Shown: positions 43,546 to 51,771 of the stretch, piece after piece
Layout of the letters: each line of letters starts with the position of its first letter
Numbering within the stretch: the first letter of the stretch is position 1
Assembly (NCBI GenBank): GCA_028288585.1
Contig: JAQBNL010000025.1
Location: 1 to 64,000 of the forward strand
DNA from: Chitinophagaceae bacterium
GTDB lineage: Bacteria > Bacteroidota > Bacteroidia > Chitinophagales > Chitinophagaceae
DNA: 64,000 bases
Direction of reading: 5' to 3'
Notes under the pieces: generated by a model
Seen by the model: the letters and a program-made list of their open reading frames with translations, nothing else
Database searches by the model: none
Told to the model about the DNA's origin: nothing
Position numbers and translations under genes: made by a program

Positions 43546-43938
43546 ATGGCAATACCTGAGGCCAACAGTACTTTACAACGTTTACGAAATCGCTACAGGC
43601 TTGTTGTTATGAACGAGGATACATACGAGGAAGTGGTAGCTTTTAAATTAAGCAGGATAAGCGTTTACATTGCCTTAAGTACTTTGTTTGTTGTGTTGGT
43701 TGGGTTAACGGTAGCGCTTATTGCTTTTACGCCGCTTAAATTATACATCCCGGGGTTTGGTGATGCAAGGCAGGCAAAGGAATACCAGGGATTAAAAGTA
43801 AAGGCAGATTCAATTGAAAGAACTTTGATCTACAAACAGCAATATATCGATAATATTCAAAAAGTTTTAAAAGGAGAAGTGGTAAAACAAGATACCACGC
43901 CATTGAAATTAAAACCGGCAGAAAAAACTAATGACTGA
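43546..43938 (+). CDS. Single-pass membrane protein with C-terminal helical region
   Basis: 130 residues. Cytoplasmic N-terminus with RLRNRYRLVVMNEDTYEEVVAFKLSR, one TM helix (about 51-72, VYIALSTLFVVLVGLTVALIAF), then a periplasmic helix and a short Lys-rich tail. The N-terminal stretch resembles that of Bacteroidota M23-peptidase/bactofilin-associated membrane proteins, but no catalytic domain is present. First gene of a tightly overlapped set (8-bp overlap with atpZ-like). A 33-bp run of AATAAACC-type repeats lies just before the start. Function unknown. Confidence 0.7.
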   Translation: MAIPEANSTLQRLRNRYRLVVMNEDTYEEVVAFKLSRISVYIALSTLFVVLVGLTVALIAFTPLKLYIPGFGDARQAKEYQGLKVKADSIERTLIYKQQYIDNIQKVLKGEVVKQDTTPLKLKPAEKTND

Positions 43939-44173
43939 TATTAATAAACCTGATCCCGATAATTATAGGTATAAAAAAGGGAGCACACAGCTATGGCAAT
44001 ATGCCGGGATAGGAGGGCAGCTTTTGGTGAGTTTGGGCATCGGTGTTTTCCTTGGTTTAAAGGCGGATGAATGGCTGAACTTTACAATTCCTTTGTTCGT
44101 TTGGATATTACCTTTGCTTATTTTAATTGCTATGATAGCAAAATTGATAAAAGCCACATCAAGAAAGAAATGA
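43931..44173 (+). CDS. AtpZ/AtpI-like membrane protein
   Basis: 80 residues with two TM helices (about 23-46 and 53-74) and the pattern QLWQYAGIGGQLLVSLGIGVFLGLKADEWLNF, which matches the AtpZ/ATP synthase gene 1 family. AtpI/AtpZ proteins help assemble the c-ring or carry divalent cations for the F1Fo ATP synthase and usually open the atp operon. Overlaps both neighbours (8 bp upstream, 4 bp downstream ATGA). No atpB-atpE-atpF genes follow. Confidence 0.85.
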   Translation: MTDINKPDPDNYRYKKGSTQLWQYAGIGGQLLVSLGIGVFLGLKADEWLNFTIPLFVWILPLLILIAMIAKLIKATSRKK

Positions 44174-44568
44174 AACTTAGAGACAGAGAACTTTTTACTA
44201 TAACGGTAGTATTTATTATTATCAATTTGTTATTGGTAATTGGTACGGAATTTTTAAAAGAACATGGATTTGACCGGCTATTCCTAATGAGTTCAAATCT
44301 TTTTCTTTATTTGCTGAGCCTTGGCGGCTTTGCGCTTCAGCGAAAGGGTTTGCGGTCTCCAAATCCGCAAGCATTTGTCCGTGGTGTATATTCATCAATG
44401 ATATTTAAGATGTTTATTACAATGATTGCCGTATTGATCTATGTTTTTTTATTTAGAAGTAAAATAAATAAGCCCGGATTATTTACTGCTATGGGTTTAT
44501 ACATTGTATACACAGTTATAGAAGTATCAATGCTAATGAAGCTTGCAAGGAAGAAAAAAAATGCCTAA
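44170..44568 (+). CDS. Four-TM membrane protein linked to AtpZ
   Basis: 132 residues from the ATG at 44170, which overlaps the AtpZ-like stop (ATGA). A longer frame from 44071 lies inside that gene and is rejected. Four hydrophobic helices (about 8-28, 35-55, 75-98 and 103-122). This resembles the small membrane protein found between AtpZ and AtpB in Bacteroidota atp operons (AtpI-like topology). Its stop overlaps the next start by 8 bp. Confidence 0.7.
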   Translation: MKLRDRELFTITVVFIIINLLLVIGTEFLKEHGFDRLFLMSSNLFLYLLSLGGFALQRKGLRSPNPQAFVRGVYSSMIFKMFITMIAVLIYVFLFRSKINKPGLFTAMGLYIVYTVIEVSMLMKLARKKKNA

Positions 44569-45181
44569 AAAAGAATCACCTCTTAGCGCACTCAACTCGT
44601 TTTTACCGGAAGGCTCTTTTGAAGAAGTTGCCAACTATCTTCATCAATACAAAGTTCATCTTACTATTGCCAGGGAACGTAAAAGTATTTTAGGCAATTA
44701 CCGCAATAAGCATTTTGATAAAGCACACCGTATTAGTGTTAATGGCAATCTTAATAAATATTCTTTCTTAATCACTTTGCTTCATGAGCTGGCGCATTTG
44801 CTTGCACATGAAAAGTATGGGCACAGGATACAGGCACATGGAAAACAGTGGAAAGAAGAATATGGAAAGATATTAGGCGAATTCATTCCTAAAAAAATAT
44901 TTCCTGCAGAGATTGAAAAATTATTGATGGCTAGCTTGCACAATCCTGCTGCTACCACCTGTGCCGAACCACATTTAATAAGAGCATTAAAAAAGCATGA
45001 TGTAAAGAAGGAAGGTTATTTTTTTGTTGAAGAGTTACCCGTAGGAAGCCTGTTTAAAATAGCAAGTGGCGCCATTTTTAAAAAAGGCGAAAGGATAAGA
45101 AAGCGTTTTAAATGCGTAGAAGTAGCCACCAAAAAAGTTTACCTGTTTAGCCCGGTATATGAAGTGGTATTGGTGTCATAG
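44561..45181 (+). CDS. SprT-like zinc metalloprotease-fold protein
   Basis: 206 residues from the ATG at 44561. SprT-like domain with the zinc-binding HELAHLLAHEKYGH (HExxH plus a distal His) in the middle and FEEVANYLHQYKVHLTIARERKSILGNYR at the N-terminus. The C-terminal zinc-ribbon Cys pairs of typical SprT are not seen; instead the tail has LFKIASGAIFKKGERIRKRFKCVEVATKKVYLFSP. Related eukaryotic Spartan proteins cut DNA-protein crosslinks; the bacterial role is open. Translated in overlap with the AtpZ-linked genes, an unusual partner. Confidence 0.8.
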   Translation: MPKKESPLSALNSFLPEGSFEEVANYLHQYKVHLTIARERKSILGNYRNKHFDKAHRISVNGNLNKYSFLITLLHELAHLLAHEKYGHRIQAHGKQWKEEYGKILGEFIPKKIFPAEIEKLLMASLHNPAATTCAEPHLIRALKKHDVKKEGYFFVEELPVGSLFKIASGAIFKKGERIRKRFKCVEVATKKVYLFSPVYEVVLVS

Positions 45182-45307
45182 TTCTTTCACCATCCATACG
45201 TCACAGCCGGTATGCCCCTTTTTGGCTGCGGAGTTTTGAGAAAAGTAAACACCGGCAACTTTATCATCTATGTTAACAACAAAATATTTTAATTTCTCCT
45301 GTTGAAA
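45176..45307 (-). pseudogene. Possible gene remnant, 43 codons without start
   Basis: Minus-strand open frame of 43 codons ending in TGA, bounded upstream by an in-frame TAG and lacking a start codon. It reads like a real protein C-terminus (KLKYFVVNIDDKVAGVYFSQ ... GHTGCDVWMVKEL) and is not explained by the gene on the other strand, which it overlaps by only 6 bp. Resembles the last strands of a GNAT-like or similar small enzyme, but I cannot identify it. Probably a decayed gene 3' end. Confidence 0.35.
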
Positions 45308-45338
45308 CTATTGGTCATGTAAATTATATTTCACTATT

Positions 45339-45785
45339 CTATTGTTGTATCAACTGGCCTCTTATTTCACCGGCCGGATAGAGTGCAGTGTGTACGTTTA
45401 CATAATAGAGGCCTGCTTTCAGGTCAGCCTCCTGTGTTGCATCCAAAGCCGCACTTGTATAAGTTATTGGAGAAACTGTAACATTGGTAAAGCCAAAAAT
45501 TATTCCGCCAGACACACCAATAACTCCTTTATGAATATGTGATGCTGTTGCAGTACCGGTTAACCCGCTATAGGTTGTACTTACAGTAAATATTTTAGTA
45601 TCATTATTGAATACTAAAGTAGAAGAGCCTGTACCCGTTGAAGGATTTGAAGGCGCCTCACTGGCTCCGCTTAAAGTGGCTTTAAAAGTTATATTCGGAT
45701 CCGGAGGCGTCGTACTGCTCTTACTGCAGGAAGCAACAGCCGAAAAAATAAATGCAATTGCCATCAATTTAATTGTGCGTATCAT
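45339..45785 (-). CDS. CHRD domain lipoprotein
   Basis: 148-residue lipoprotein (MIRTIKLMAIAFIFSAVASC, lipobox VASC). The mature part is a CHRD domain: FKATLSGASEAP, GTGSSTLVFNNDTKIFTVSTTYSGL, ASHIHKG, and YYVNVHTALYPAGEIRGQL. The HIH and NVHT ... GEIRGQ motifs are the hallmarks. CHRD domains are named after chordin; in bacteria their role is unknown, perhaps metal or oxidative stress related. Monocistronic; an AT-rich perfect palindrome lies 26 bp upstream. Confidence 0.88.
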   Translation of the reverse strand: MIRTIKLMAIAFIFSAVASCSKSSTTPPDPNITFKATLSGASEAPSNPSTGTGSSTLVFNNDTKIFTVSTTYSGLTGTATASHIHKGVIGVSGGIIFGFTNVTVSPITYTSAALDATQEADLKAGLYYVNVHTALYPAGEIRGQLIQQ

Positions 45786-45810
45786 ATTATAAGTTTTAGA
45801 TGAAAAGAAG

Positions 45811-45835
45811 AATAATCTATATTCAATAGATTATT
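45811..45835. promoter_or_regulatory. AT-rich perfect palindrome upstream of CHRD gene
   Basis: AATAATCTAT/ATAGATTATT, 10-bp arms around a 5-bp centre. It lies 26 bp before the CHRD start and 60 bp after the sucC stop. It could be an operator for a dimeric repressor or a weak terminator of sucC (T-rich sequence follows on the minus strand). Confidence 0.4.
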
Positions 45836-45894
45836 TCCTTATAATACGCAGTAAAATAAAAAGGGGTTGCCTGTATTGATGAGGAAAAATTCTT

Positions 45895-47106
45895 TTACGC
45901 TACAGCTTTATTTACAAGTTCAGCAGCTTCGCTTAAAAGAATTGCAGACTGAACTTTTAGTCCGCTATTATCAATTAATTCTTTTGCAACATCAGCATTA
46001 GTGCCTTGCAAACGAACAATAATAGGTATCTCAATATTGCCGATTGATTGGTATGCATCAATAACTCCCTGCGCCACACGATCGCAGCGAACAATACCTC
46101 CAAAAATATTTATAAGAATAGCTTTTACTTTCGGGTCTTTTAAAATTATCCTGAAACCTGCTTCCACTGTTTGCGCATTTGCAGTGCCACCAACATCTAA
46201 AAAATTTGCAGGTTCGCCACCACTTAGTTTTATCATATCCATGGTAGCCATGGCAAGTCCTGCACCATTAACCATACAGCCAACATTGCCATCAAGCTTA
46301 ACAAAATTTAAATTGAATTTAGCCGCTTCCACTTCTGTAGGATCTTCTTCTGAAACATCTCTCATATTTTCAAGATCAGCATGGCGCATCAATGCATTGT
46401 CATCTATATTCATTTTGCAATCCACAGCAATTATTTTTTCGTCGCTTGTTTTAAACAAAGGATTTATTTCAACCATATTACAATCAAGGCCCAAATAGGC
46501 ATTGTATAAATTGCCTACAAACCTCACGCAATTCTTAAATGCCTCGCCTTTTAATCCCAAATTAAAAGCAATCTTTCTTGCCTGGAAACCCTGTACCCCT
46601 CCGCCCGGGTGAATCCATTCTTTAAAAATTTTATCGGGTGTATCGTGCGCCACATCTTCAATATTCATCCCCCCTTCAGTGCTGTACATAATAACGTTTC
46701 TTCCTTTGCTTCTATCCATCAAAATAGATAAATAAAATTCCTTTACAGGGTTTGGCCCATCATAGTAAACATCCTGGGCAATTAAAACTTTATTTACCAC
46801 TTTACCTGCCGGGCCGGTTTGAATGGTGACCAATGTTCCTCCTAAAATATTTTGTGCAATAGTTTTAACATCCTCTGCATTTTTACCCACGGCTACACCA
46901 CGCTGTTCTGTTCCGGCAATTTTTCCTTTACCTCTTCCGCCTGCATGTATCTGTGCTTTTACCACGGCAAATTTGCTTTCGTATTGTGAATGTATCTGCC
47001 TATAGGCGTCCTCAGCCTGCAATGCGCTGCTGCATACAATTCCTTCCTGTACGGGAACATTAAATTTTTTCAATAATTCCTTAGCCTGGTATTCGTGAAG
47101 ATTCAT
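45895..47106 (-). CDS. sucC: Succinyl-CoA ligase (ADP-forming) beta subunit
   Basis: 403 residues. ATP-grasp domain (MNLHEYQAKELLKKFNVPVQEGIV; KAQIHAGGRGKGKIAGTEQRGV) followed by the CoA-ligase domain with FLDVGGTANAQTVEAGFRIIL and ILINIFGGIVRCDRVAQGVID. EINPLFKT carries the metal-binding Asn. Catalyses succinyl-CoA to succinate in the TCA cycle, making ATP or GTP. The alpha subunit gene sucD is not adjacent, as is common in Bacteroidota. Upstream is a promoter that mirrors the one of the divergent nucleoside phosphorylase gene. Confidence 0.96.
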   Translation of the reverse strand: MNLHEYQAKELLKKFNVPVQEGIVCSSALQAEDAYRQIHSQYESKFAVVKAQIHAGGRGKGKIAGTEQRGVAVGKNAEDVKTIAQNILGGTLVTIQTGPAGKVVNKVLIAQDVYYDGPNPVKEFYLSILMDRSKGRNVIMYSTEGGMNIEDVAHDTPDKIFKEWIHPGGGVQGFQARKIAFNLGLKGEAFKNCVRFVGNLYNAYLGLDCNMVEINPLFKTSDEKIIAVDCKMNIDDNALMRHADLENMRDVSEEDPTEVEAAKFNLNFVKLDGNVGCMVNGAGLAMATMDMIKLSGGEPANFLDVGGTANAQTVEAGFRIILKDPKVKAILINIFGGIVRCDRVAQGVIDAYQSIGNIEIPIIVRLQGTNADVAKELIDNSGLKVQSAILLSEAAELVNKAVA

Positions 47107-47117
47107 CTTAATAATTT

Positions 47118-47246
47118 GCAGCGAAGATAAGTAAGTTTGCAGTTTGCAGTTTGGAGTTTTTAGTTTTGATACAATGAGGATGATTTTTACAGTTCCCTTT
47201 GCTCCTTTACATTCTTGCTAACAATATCTTCACTTATCTTCGCTGC
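47118..47246. promoter_or_regulatory. Mirror-image promoters of sucC and the nucleoside phosphorylase gene
   Basis: A perfect 15-bp inverted repeat: GCAGCGAAGATAAGT (47118-47132) and ACTTATCTTCGCTGC (47232-47246). Read toward each gene it gives TTATCTTCGCTGC, whose TATCTTCG resembles the -7 TAnnTTTG box. It sits 12 bp (sucC) and 20 bp (phosphorylase) before the start codons, so each copy could be a -7/start-site region. Confidence 0.5.
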
Positions 47247-47266
47247 TTAATTTTTTTGAAGTCTCT

Positions 47267-48073
47267 ATGGAAAAAATAAATGAAGCAGTAAAATACATTC
47301 AAAGCATTTATTCTGAAATACCGGCGGTGGGTATTGTATTGGGCAGCGGGTTGGGGAGTTTTGCGAATGAAATAAAAATTGAAAAAGAGATTTCATATGG
47401 TGATATTCCAAACTTTCCTGTAAGCACTGTAAAAGGGCATAGCGGTAAAATGATTTTTGGAGAATTGAGCGGGAAAAAAGTGGTGGCAATGGCGGGCCGG
47501 TTTCATTATTACGAGGGATATAATACGGAAGACATTATTTTACCCATCAGGGTTTTAAAATATTTGGGAATTAAAACTTTACTGCTGAGTAATGCAGCAG
47601 GGGCAACAAATAAAACGTTTACTGTTGGTGATCTTATGATCATTAATGATCACATTAGCCTGCTTACGCCAAATCCTTTAATCGGGAAAAATGATGAAAG
47701 CATAGGCCCGCGTTTTCCTGATATGAGTGAGCCTTATAAAAAAGATCTTATTAATAAAGCAAAAGAGATTGCCCTTAAAAATAGCATTGATGTAAAGGAG
47801 GGGATTTACGTTTCGGTAACCGGGCCAACATTTGAAACCAAAGCTGAGTATCACATGATACATGTTTTAGGTGCAGATGCTGTAGGCATGAGCACTGTAC
47901 AGGAAGTAATTGCCGCTGTGCATATGGGCTTGCCTGTATTAGCAATAAGTGTAATCACAGACCTTGGCATTGGAGAAGAAAATATTATCACGCATGAAGA
48001 AGTATTGCAGGCTGCAAATGATGCTGAACCAAAACTGGCCTGTATTTTTAAAGAGTTGGTTGCCCAGCTTTAA
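47267..48073 (+). CDS. punA: Purine nucleoside phosphorylase
   Basis: 268 residues, class II (trimeric) purine nucleoside phosphorylase. Marks are VLGSGLGSFANEI (phosphate loop), FPVSTVKGHSGKMIFGEL, MAGRFHYYEGYN, LLLSNAAGATN, PTFETKAEYHMIHVLGADAVGMSTVQEVIAA and ISVITDLG. Cleaves inosine and guanosine to base and ribose 1-phosphate for salvage. Length is normal. Followed by a porin gene after 15 bp, possibly co-transcribed. Confidence 0.93.
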   Translation: MEKINEAVKYIQSIYSEIPAVGIVLGSGLGSFANEIKIEKEISYGDIPNFPVSTVKGHSGKMIFGELSGKKVVAMAGRFHYYEGYNTEDIILPIRVLKYLGIKTLLLSNAAGATNKTFTVGDLMIINDHISLLTPNPLIGKNDESIGPRFPDMSEPYKKDLINKAKEIALKNSIDVKEGIYVSVTGPTFETKAEYHMIHVLGADAVGMSTVQEVIAAVHMGLPVLAISVITDLGIGEENIITHEEVLQAANDAEPKLACIFKELVAQL

Positions 48074-48088
48074 CTGTACAATATTATA

Positions 48089-50188
48089 ATGATAAAAAGA
48101 CCGTATAATTTTTTCCGGAAGTATGCTGCAGGATTCCTTATCCTGGCGGGTTTATTTTTTTATCAATCTTCGTTTGCACAGCGGCGGCCTAAAAGTTTAC
48201 AAAGTACTACAGATGGGGTAACTAATGGAAGCAATTCCAAACTCCCTCCGGAAGCGCAATCCGGTGATACAACCATAGGGTTTAAACACAGGGACGACCT
48301 GGCTGATTCTATTACCATATCATACCGGTACCTGGATACGTTGAGAAGCATAAGGCTTGATTCTTCTATAAATGATTTTAATAAATTTTTTTCTGTGCCT
48401 GCCCATTATGTTACGCTGGGTAATAATGGCAGCGCAGGATACCCTGTACTTTTTACGCCTATATTAAAACCAGGATGGGATGCAGGTTTTCATGAATATG
48501 ATATTTACAGGTTCACTCTTGAAAATACAAAGTTTTATAAAACAACAAGGCCTTATGCACAAATAACTTATTTGCTTGCATCAGGCAAAGAGCAGTTCAT
48601 TAATATTCTTCACACACAAAACATAAAGCCCAACTGGAACTTTGGTTTTGAATACCGGTTAATAGCCGCACCTGGTTTTTTTCAGACACAAAATACAGGG
48701 CATAATAATTACAGGTTGTTCAGTAATTACCAGGGTAATAAAAAAAGATATGCAGCATGGTTTGCTTTAATAGGAAATAAATTAGCAGCATCAGAAAACG
48801 GGGGCATTCAAAAAGATATTTATCTGGATAGCTCGGAGTATCATAAACGCTTTGCAGTTCCTGTTAATCTTGGTGGTGAAGTTTCCAACTCATTTAATAT
48901 TTTTTCAACAAAAATATTAACCGGGAATACCTATAGAGATTTTACTTTTTTCTTCAGGCAGAGCTATGATTTGGGGAAAAGGGATTCTATAGAAATAAAT
49001 GACAGTACTAAAGAATATCTGTTTTATCCCAAATTTCGTTTTCAGCATTCCATTTCATACAGTACATACACGTATAGTTTTCAGGACACAATATCCCTCA
49101 ATTCCTATACAGGTTTAAAAGATGCCAGGGCTGACTCTGCCATTTTAAAGAATTGGTATGATACCTCGATTAATGCAGCCTATGGATTAAACTTTTTTGT
49201 TCAGGATAAATGGAAAATACTTAGCAATGATTTTTCCATCAAACAATTTCCTGAAACAAAAAATCCTGCTCAATTTATAGAAGTAGGAGCACGGATTGAA
49301 AATTTAAAAGGAATATTTACAGCTGTTACAAAGAGCTATTATAATGTGGCATTGCATGGAGAATACCGAAATAAAACAAAGAATAAAAAATGGGATGCGC
49401 TTTTAAAGGGAGAATTTTATACAGTCGGTTTAAATTCAGGTGACTATACTGTACATGCCTCCCTTACGAGATTTTTAAATGCAAAATTTGGTAATATCCA
49501 GGTAGGTTTTCAAAACGTAAACCGTTCACCTTCATTTATATTTGAAGATCAGTCATCTTTCAACTTTAAAAATCCATCACTTACTAAAAAAGAGAACATT
49601 ACGGTATTATCTGCTGCTGCCGAAAATCCAAAATTCACTCTCTGGTTCAGGAATATTTCTATCGCCAACTATACTTACTTCAAAAATTATTACCAAACAG
49701 ATCAATATTCTTCACTGATAAATATTACCCAGGTACAGGCTTTCAAAAAATTTCAGTTTAAGCTTTTGCGAAATAAATTGTTTTTGTACAGTGATTTTAT
49801 TGTACAGCAAACGGCGGCAAATTCTCCTGTAAGAGTACCCCTGTTTTATACAAGACAGCGGCTTGCTTTTGAGGGCGTTTTCTATAAGAACTTAAATTTA
49901 AGCACCGGCTTTGACATCAATTATAACACACCCTATAAAGCCAATAATTACTCACCTGTTATGGGGCAATTTTTCCCACAGGATTCTACTATTACCAATC
50001 TTCCCAACGTTTCTTACTTTTTTAATTTCAGGATAAAATCGTTTACGGGCCTAATTAAGTTTGAAAACATTAATACAATAAACCTTGCCAATGGCTTAAG
50101 TTTTACCAATAATAATTTTGCTGCACCGCATTATCCAACACCGGGATTAATTTTCAGGCTGGGCGTTAAGTGGAACTTTGTAAATTAG
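48089..50188 (+). CDS. Putative outer-membrane porin of Bacteroidota
   Basis: 699 residues with a signal peptide (MIKRPYNFFRKYAAGFLILAGLFFYQSSFAQ). After a low-complexity Ser/Pro linker the protein is a long beta-barrel: YVTLGNNGSAGYPVLFTPI, repeated aromatic-ended strands and a closing FRLGVKWNFVN. It matches the family annotated as putative porin in this phylum. No plug or TonB box, so a passive pore is likely. Transported substrate unknown; proximity to the nucleoside phosphorylase gene suggests, but does not show, nucleoside uptake. Confidence 0.8.
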   Translation: MIKRPYNFFRKYAAGFLILAGLFFYQSSFAQRRPKSLQSTTDGVTNGSNSKLPPEAQSGDTTIGFKHRDDLADSITISYRYLDTLRSIRLDSSINDFNKFFSVPAHYVTLGNNGSAGYPVLFTPILKPGWDAGFHEYDIYRFTLENTKFYKTTRPYAQITYLLASGKEQFINILHTQNIKPNWNFGFEYRLIAAPGFFQTQNTGHNNYRLFSNYQGNKKRYAAWFALIGNKLAASENGGIQKDIYLDSSEYHKRFAVPVNLGGEVSNSFNIFSTKILTGNTYRDFTFFFRQSYDLGKRDSIEINDSTKEYLFYPKFRFQHSISYSTYTYSFQDTISLNSYTGLKDARADSAILKNWYDTSINAAYGLNFFVQDKWKILSNDFSIKQFPETKNPAQFIEVGARIENLKGIFTAVTKSYYNVALHGEYRNKTKNKKWDALLKGEFYTVGLNSGDYTVHASLTRFLNAKFGNIQVGFQNVNRSPSFIFEDQSSFNFKNPSLTKKENITVLSAAAENPKFTLWFRNISIANYTYFKNYYQTDQYSSLINITQVQAFKKFQFKLLRNKLFLYSDFIVQQTAANSPVRVPLFYTRQRLAFEGVFYKNLNLSTGFDINYNTPYKANNYSPVMGQFFPQDSTITNLPNVSYFFNFRIKSFTGLIKFENINTINLANGLSFTNNNFAAPHYPTPGLIFRLGVKWNFVN

Positions 50189-50254
50189 ATTGATGATGGT
50201 TTATGGAAAGTTGTTAAAGTAGACCTGTCTTTCTTTATTATCATATTTTCATTA

Positions 50255-50262
50255 TACTTTTG
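50255..50262 (+). promoter_or_regulatory. -7 element before the metal-cluster first gene
   Basis: TACTTTTG, an exact TAnnTTTG match, ends only 8 bp before the ATG at 50271, implying a very short or absent 5' UTR. The -33 region is weak, which would suit activator control. Confidence 0.4.
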
Positions 50263-50270
50263 TAACTGCA

Positions 50271-50657
50271 ATGAAAAAGCTTCTTGTAGCCATACTCGCA
50301 ATTGTTTACCTCGCAGTTTCCAGCGGAGTTGCTATGAATATCCATTATTGTATGGGTAAGCTGGCTTCGGTTGACCTGATGCATAATAATAATAAGTGTG
50401 GTAAATGCGGAATGAAAACCAGCACTAAAGGCGGATGTTGCAAAGATGAGTTTAAGATAGTTAAGCTTAATGACTCGCACAAACTCATCAGCAACGATAT
50501 AAATATTTTTAGCCCGGTTGCAATTATTAATAACCCAAAAAGCATTTTTGATTCAGCCCTTCAAAATGCTCAAATAACTTCAGATTTTAATAATCATTCT
50601 CCGCCTATATCCCAGGGCGTTTCTCTTTGTATTCTCAACAGCGTTTTCAGGATTTAG
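50271..50657 (+). CDS. HYC_CC_PP family small secreted protein
   Basis: 128 residues with a signal peptide (MKKLLVAILAIVYLAVSSGVAM). The family signature is present: NIHYCMGKL (HYC), KCGKCGMKTSTKGGCCKDEF (CxxC and CC) and the late NHSPPISQG (PP). The family occurs in Bacteroidota next to copper and metal resistance genes, and its His/Cys pattern suggests metal binding in the periplasm. First gene of the plus-strand metal cluster. Confidence 0.85.
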   Translation: MKKLLVAILAIVYLAVSSGVAMNIHYCMGKLASVDLMHNNNKCGKCGMKTSTKGGCCKDEFKIVKLNDSHKLISNDINIFSPVAIINNPKSIFDSALQNAQITSDFNNHSPPISQGVSLCILNSVFRI

Positions 50658-50745
50658 AATTTGTATAAAGTTTTAAACATCAATAGTAATTACTGTTGGT
50701 GCTTTACTATGTATATTATTTCTTAAATCAAATAAAATTTTATAA

Positions 50746-51252
50746 ATGAAAACGCTAAATATATATGCTGCTTTATTGTTCAGCATATTCGCAATCAATT
50801 TTTCTTTTGCCCAGAAAACCACCATACTTAATAAGAAAGAGAATATTAAAGTATGGGGCAATTGTGAAACCTGTAAAAAACGGATAGAAAATGCAGCAAA
50901 GTCAGGAGGGGCAGTAACTGCAGATTGGAATGACGAATCACAAATCCTTGCTGTAAGTTATGATGGAGCCAAAACATCATCCGAAAAAATTCAAAAGGCC
51001 ATAGCATCTTCAGGTCACGATACACAGGCTTTTAAAGCCGATAATAAAGCTTATAATAAATTACCATCTTGCTGTAAATATGAGAGAAATACAGCCTTTA
51101 CAAGTATGAGCGGAAAAATCAAATCAATGGCAAATTGTAAAGACATGAAGTGTTGTAAGGATAATGGTTGCTGCGATAAGAATGGCAAGTGTAATGACAA
51201 AGCCTGTAAGGAGGTTGCAGAATGTAAAGACATGCAATGTTGTAAATCTTAA
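50746..51252 (+). CDS. HMA-domain protein with cysteine-rich tail
   Basis: 168 residues with a signal peptide (cleaved after FSFAQ). An HMA (heavy-metal-associated) domain (about 25-100) with CETCKKRIE in place of the usual CxxC helix, then a tail (about 108-168) with 12 Cys. The tail includes the repeats CKDMKCCK and CKDMQCCK plus CCDKNGKC. The tail looks like a metallothionein fused to a metal-delivery domain. Periplasmic copper or silver/zinc binding is expected. Follows the HYC_CC_PP gene and precedes a second HMA protein by 18 bp. Confidence 0.85.
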   Translation: MKTLNIYAALLFSIFAINFSFAQKTTILNKKENIKVWGNCETCKKRIENAAKSGGAVTADWNDESQILAVSYDGAKTSSEKIQKAIASSGHDTQAFKADNKAYNKLPSCCKYERNTAFTSMSGKIKSMANCKDMKCCKDNGCCDKNGKCNDKACKEVAECKDMQCCKS

Positions 51253-51270
51253 AATCAATTAAAAAAAATT

Positions 51271-51762
51271 ATGAAGAAGATATTTTTAATGGCGGCCATC
51301 GTTTATTCGGTGGCTGCTAATTCGCAGGTGACAAAAGTTAGTTTACAGGCCAGCGGATTAACGTGCAGTATGTGCAGTAATGCTATAAACAAAGCATTAA
51401 AATCATTGGACTTTGTAGAAAAAGTAGATGCTAATATTAAAACTTCCACTTTTGAAATAACATTTAAGGATGGAAGCAATGTTGACTTTGATAAATTGAA
51501 AAGCAAAGTAGAGGGCGCCGGATTTTCAGTTGCCGGTTTTAGCGCTACGGTACATTTTAATAATGTAAAAATAAAAAGTGATGAAGCAGTTACTATAGGA
51601 GATAAGAAGCTGCAATTTGTAAATGTAAAAGAACAAACTTTAAATGGCCCAAAGGCAATTAAAGTTATTGATAAAGGATTTGTTTCCCCGAAAGAATATA
51701 AAAAGAACAGTGTTGCATCTACTGATTCAAAGAATGGAAGAGTATATCATGTTACCATTTAA
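51271..51762 (+). CDS. Periplasmic HMA-domain protein
   Basis: 163 residues with a signal peptide (MKKIFLMAAIVYSVAANSQ). HMA fold with the metal site LTCSMCSNAINKAL (about 31-44) and GAGFSVAGFSATVHF as the closing strand. A second, shorter beta-domain follows (about 95-163) without Cys. Probably passes Cu(I) between periplasmic partners. Nine bp before the DUF3347 lipoprotein gene. Confidence 0.85.
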   Translation: MKKIFLMAAIVYSVAANSQVTKVSLQASGLTCSMCSNAINKALKSLDFVEKVDANIKTSTFEITFKDGSNVDFDKLKSKVEGAGFSVAGFSATVHFNNVKIKSDEAVTIGDKKLQFVNVKEQTLNGPKAIKVIDKGFVSPKEYKKNSVASTDSKNGRVYHVTI

Positions 51763-51771
51763 TTTAAAATT

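Noticed and set aside
43931-44169. Longer N-terminus of the four-TM protein inside the AtpZ-like gene
   Set aside because: The ATGA overlap at 44170 gives a family-like start; the longer frame is out of frame with AtpZ and polar.
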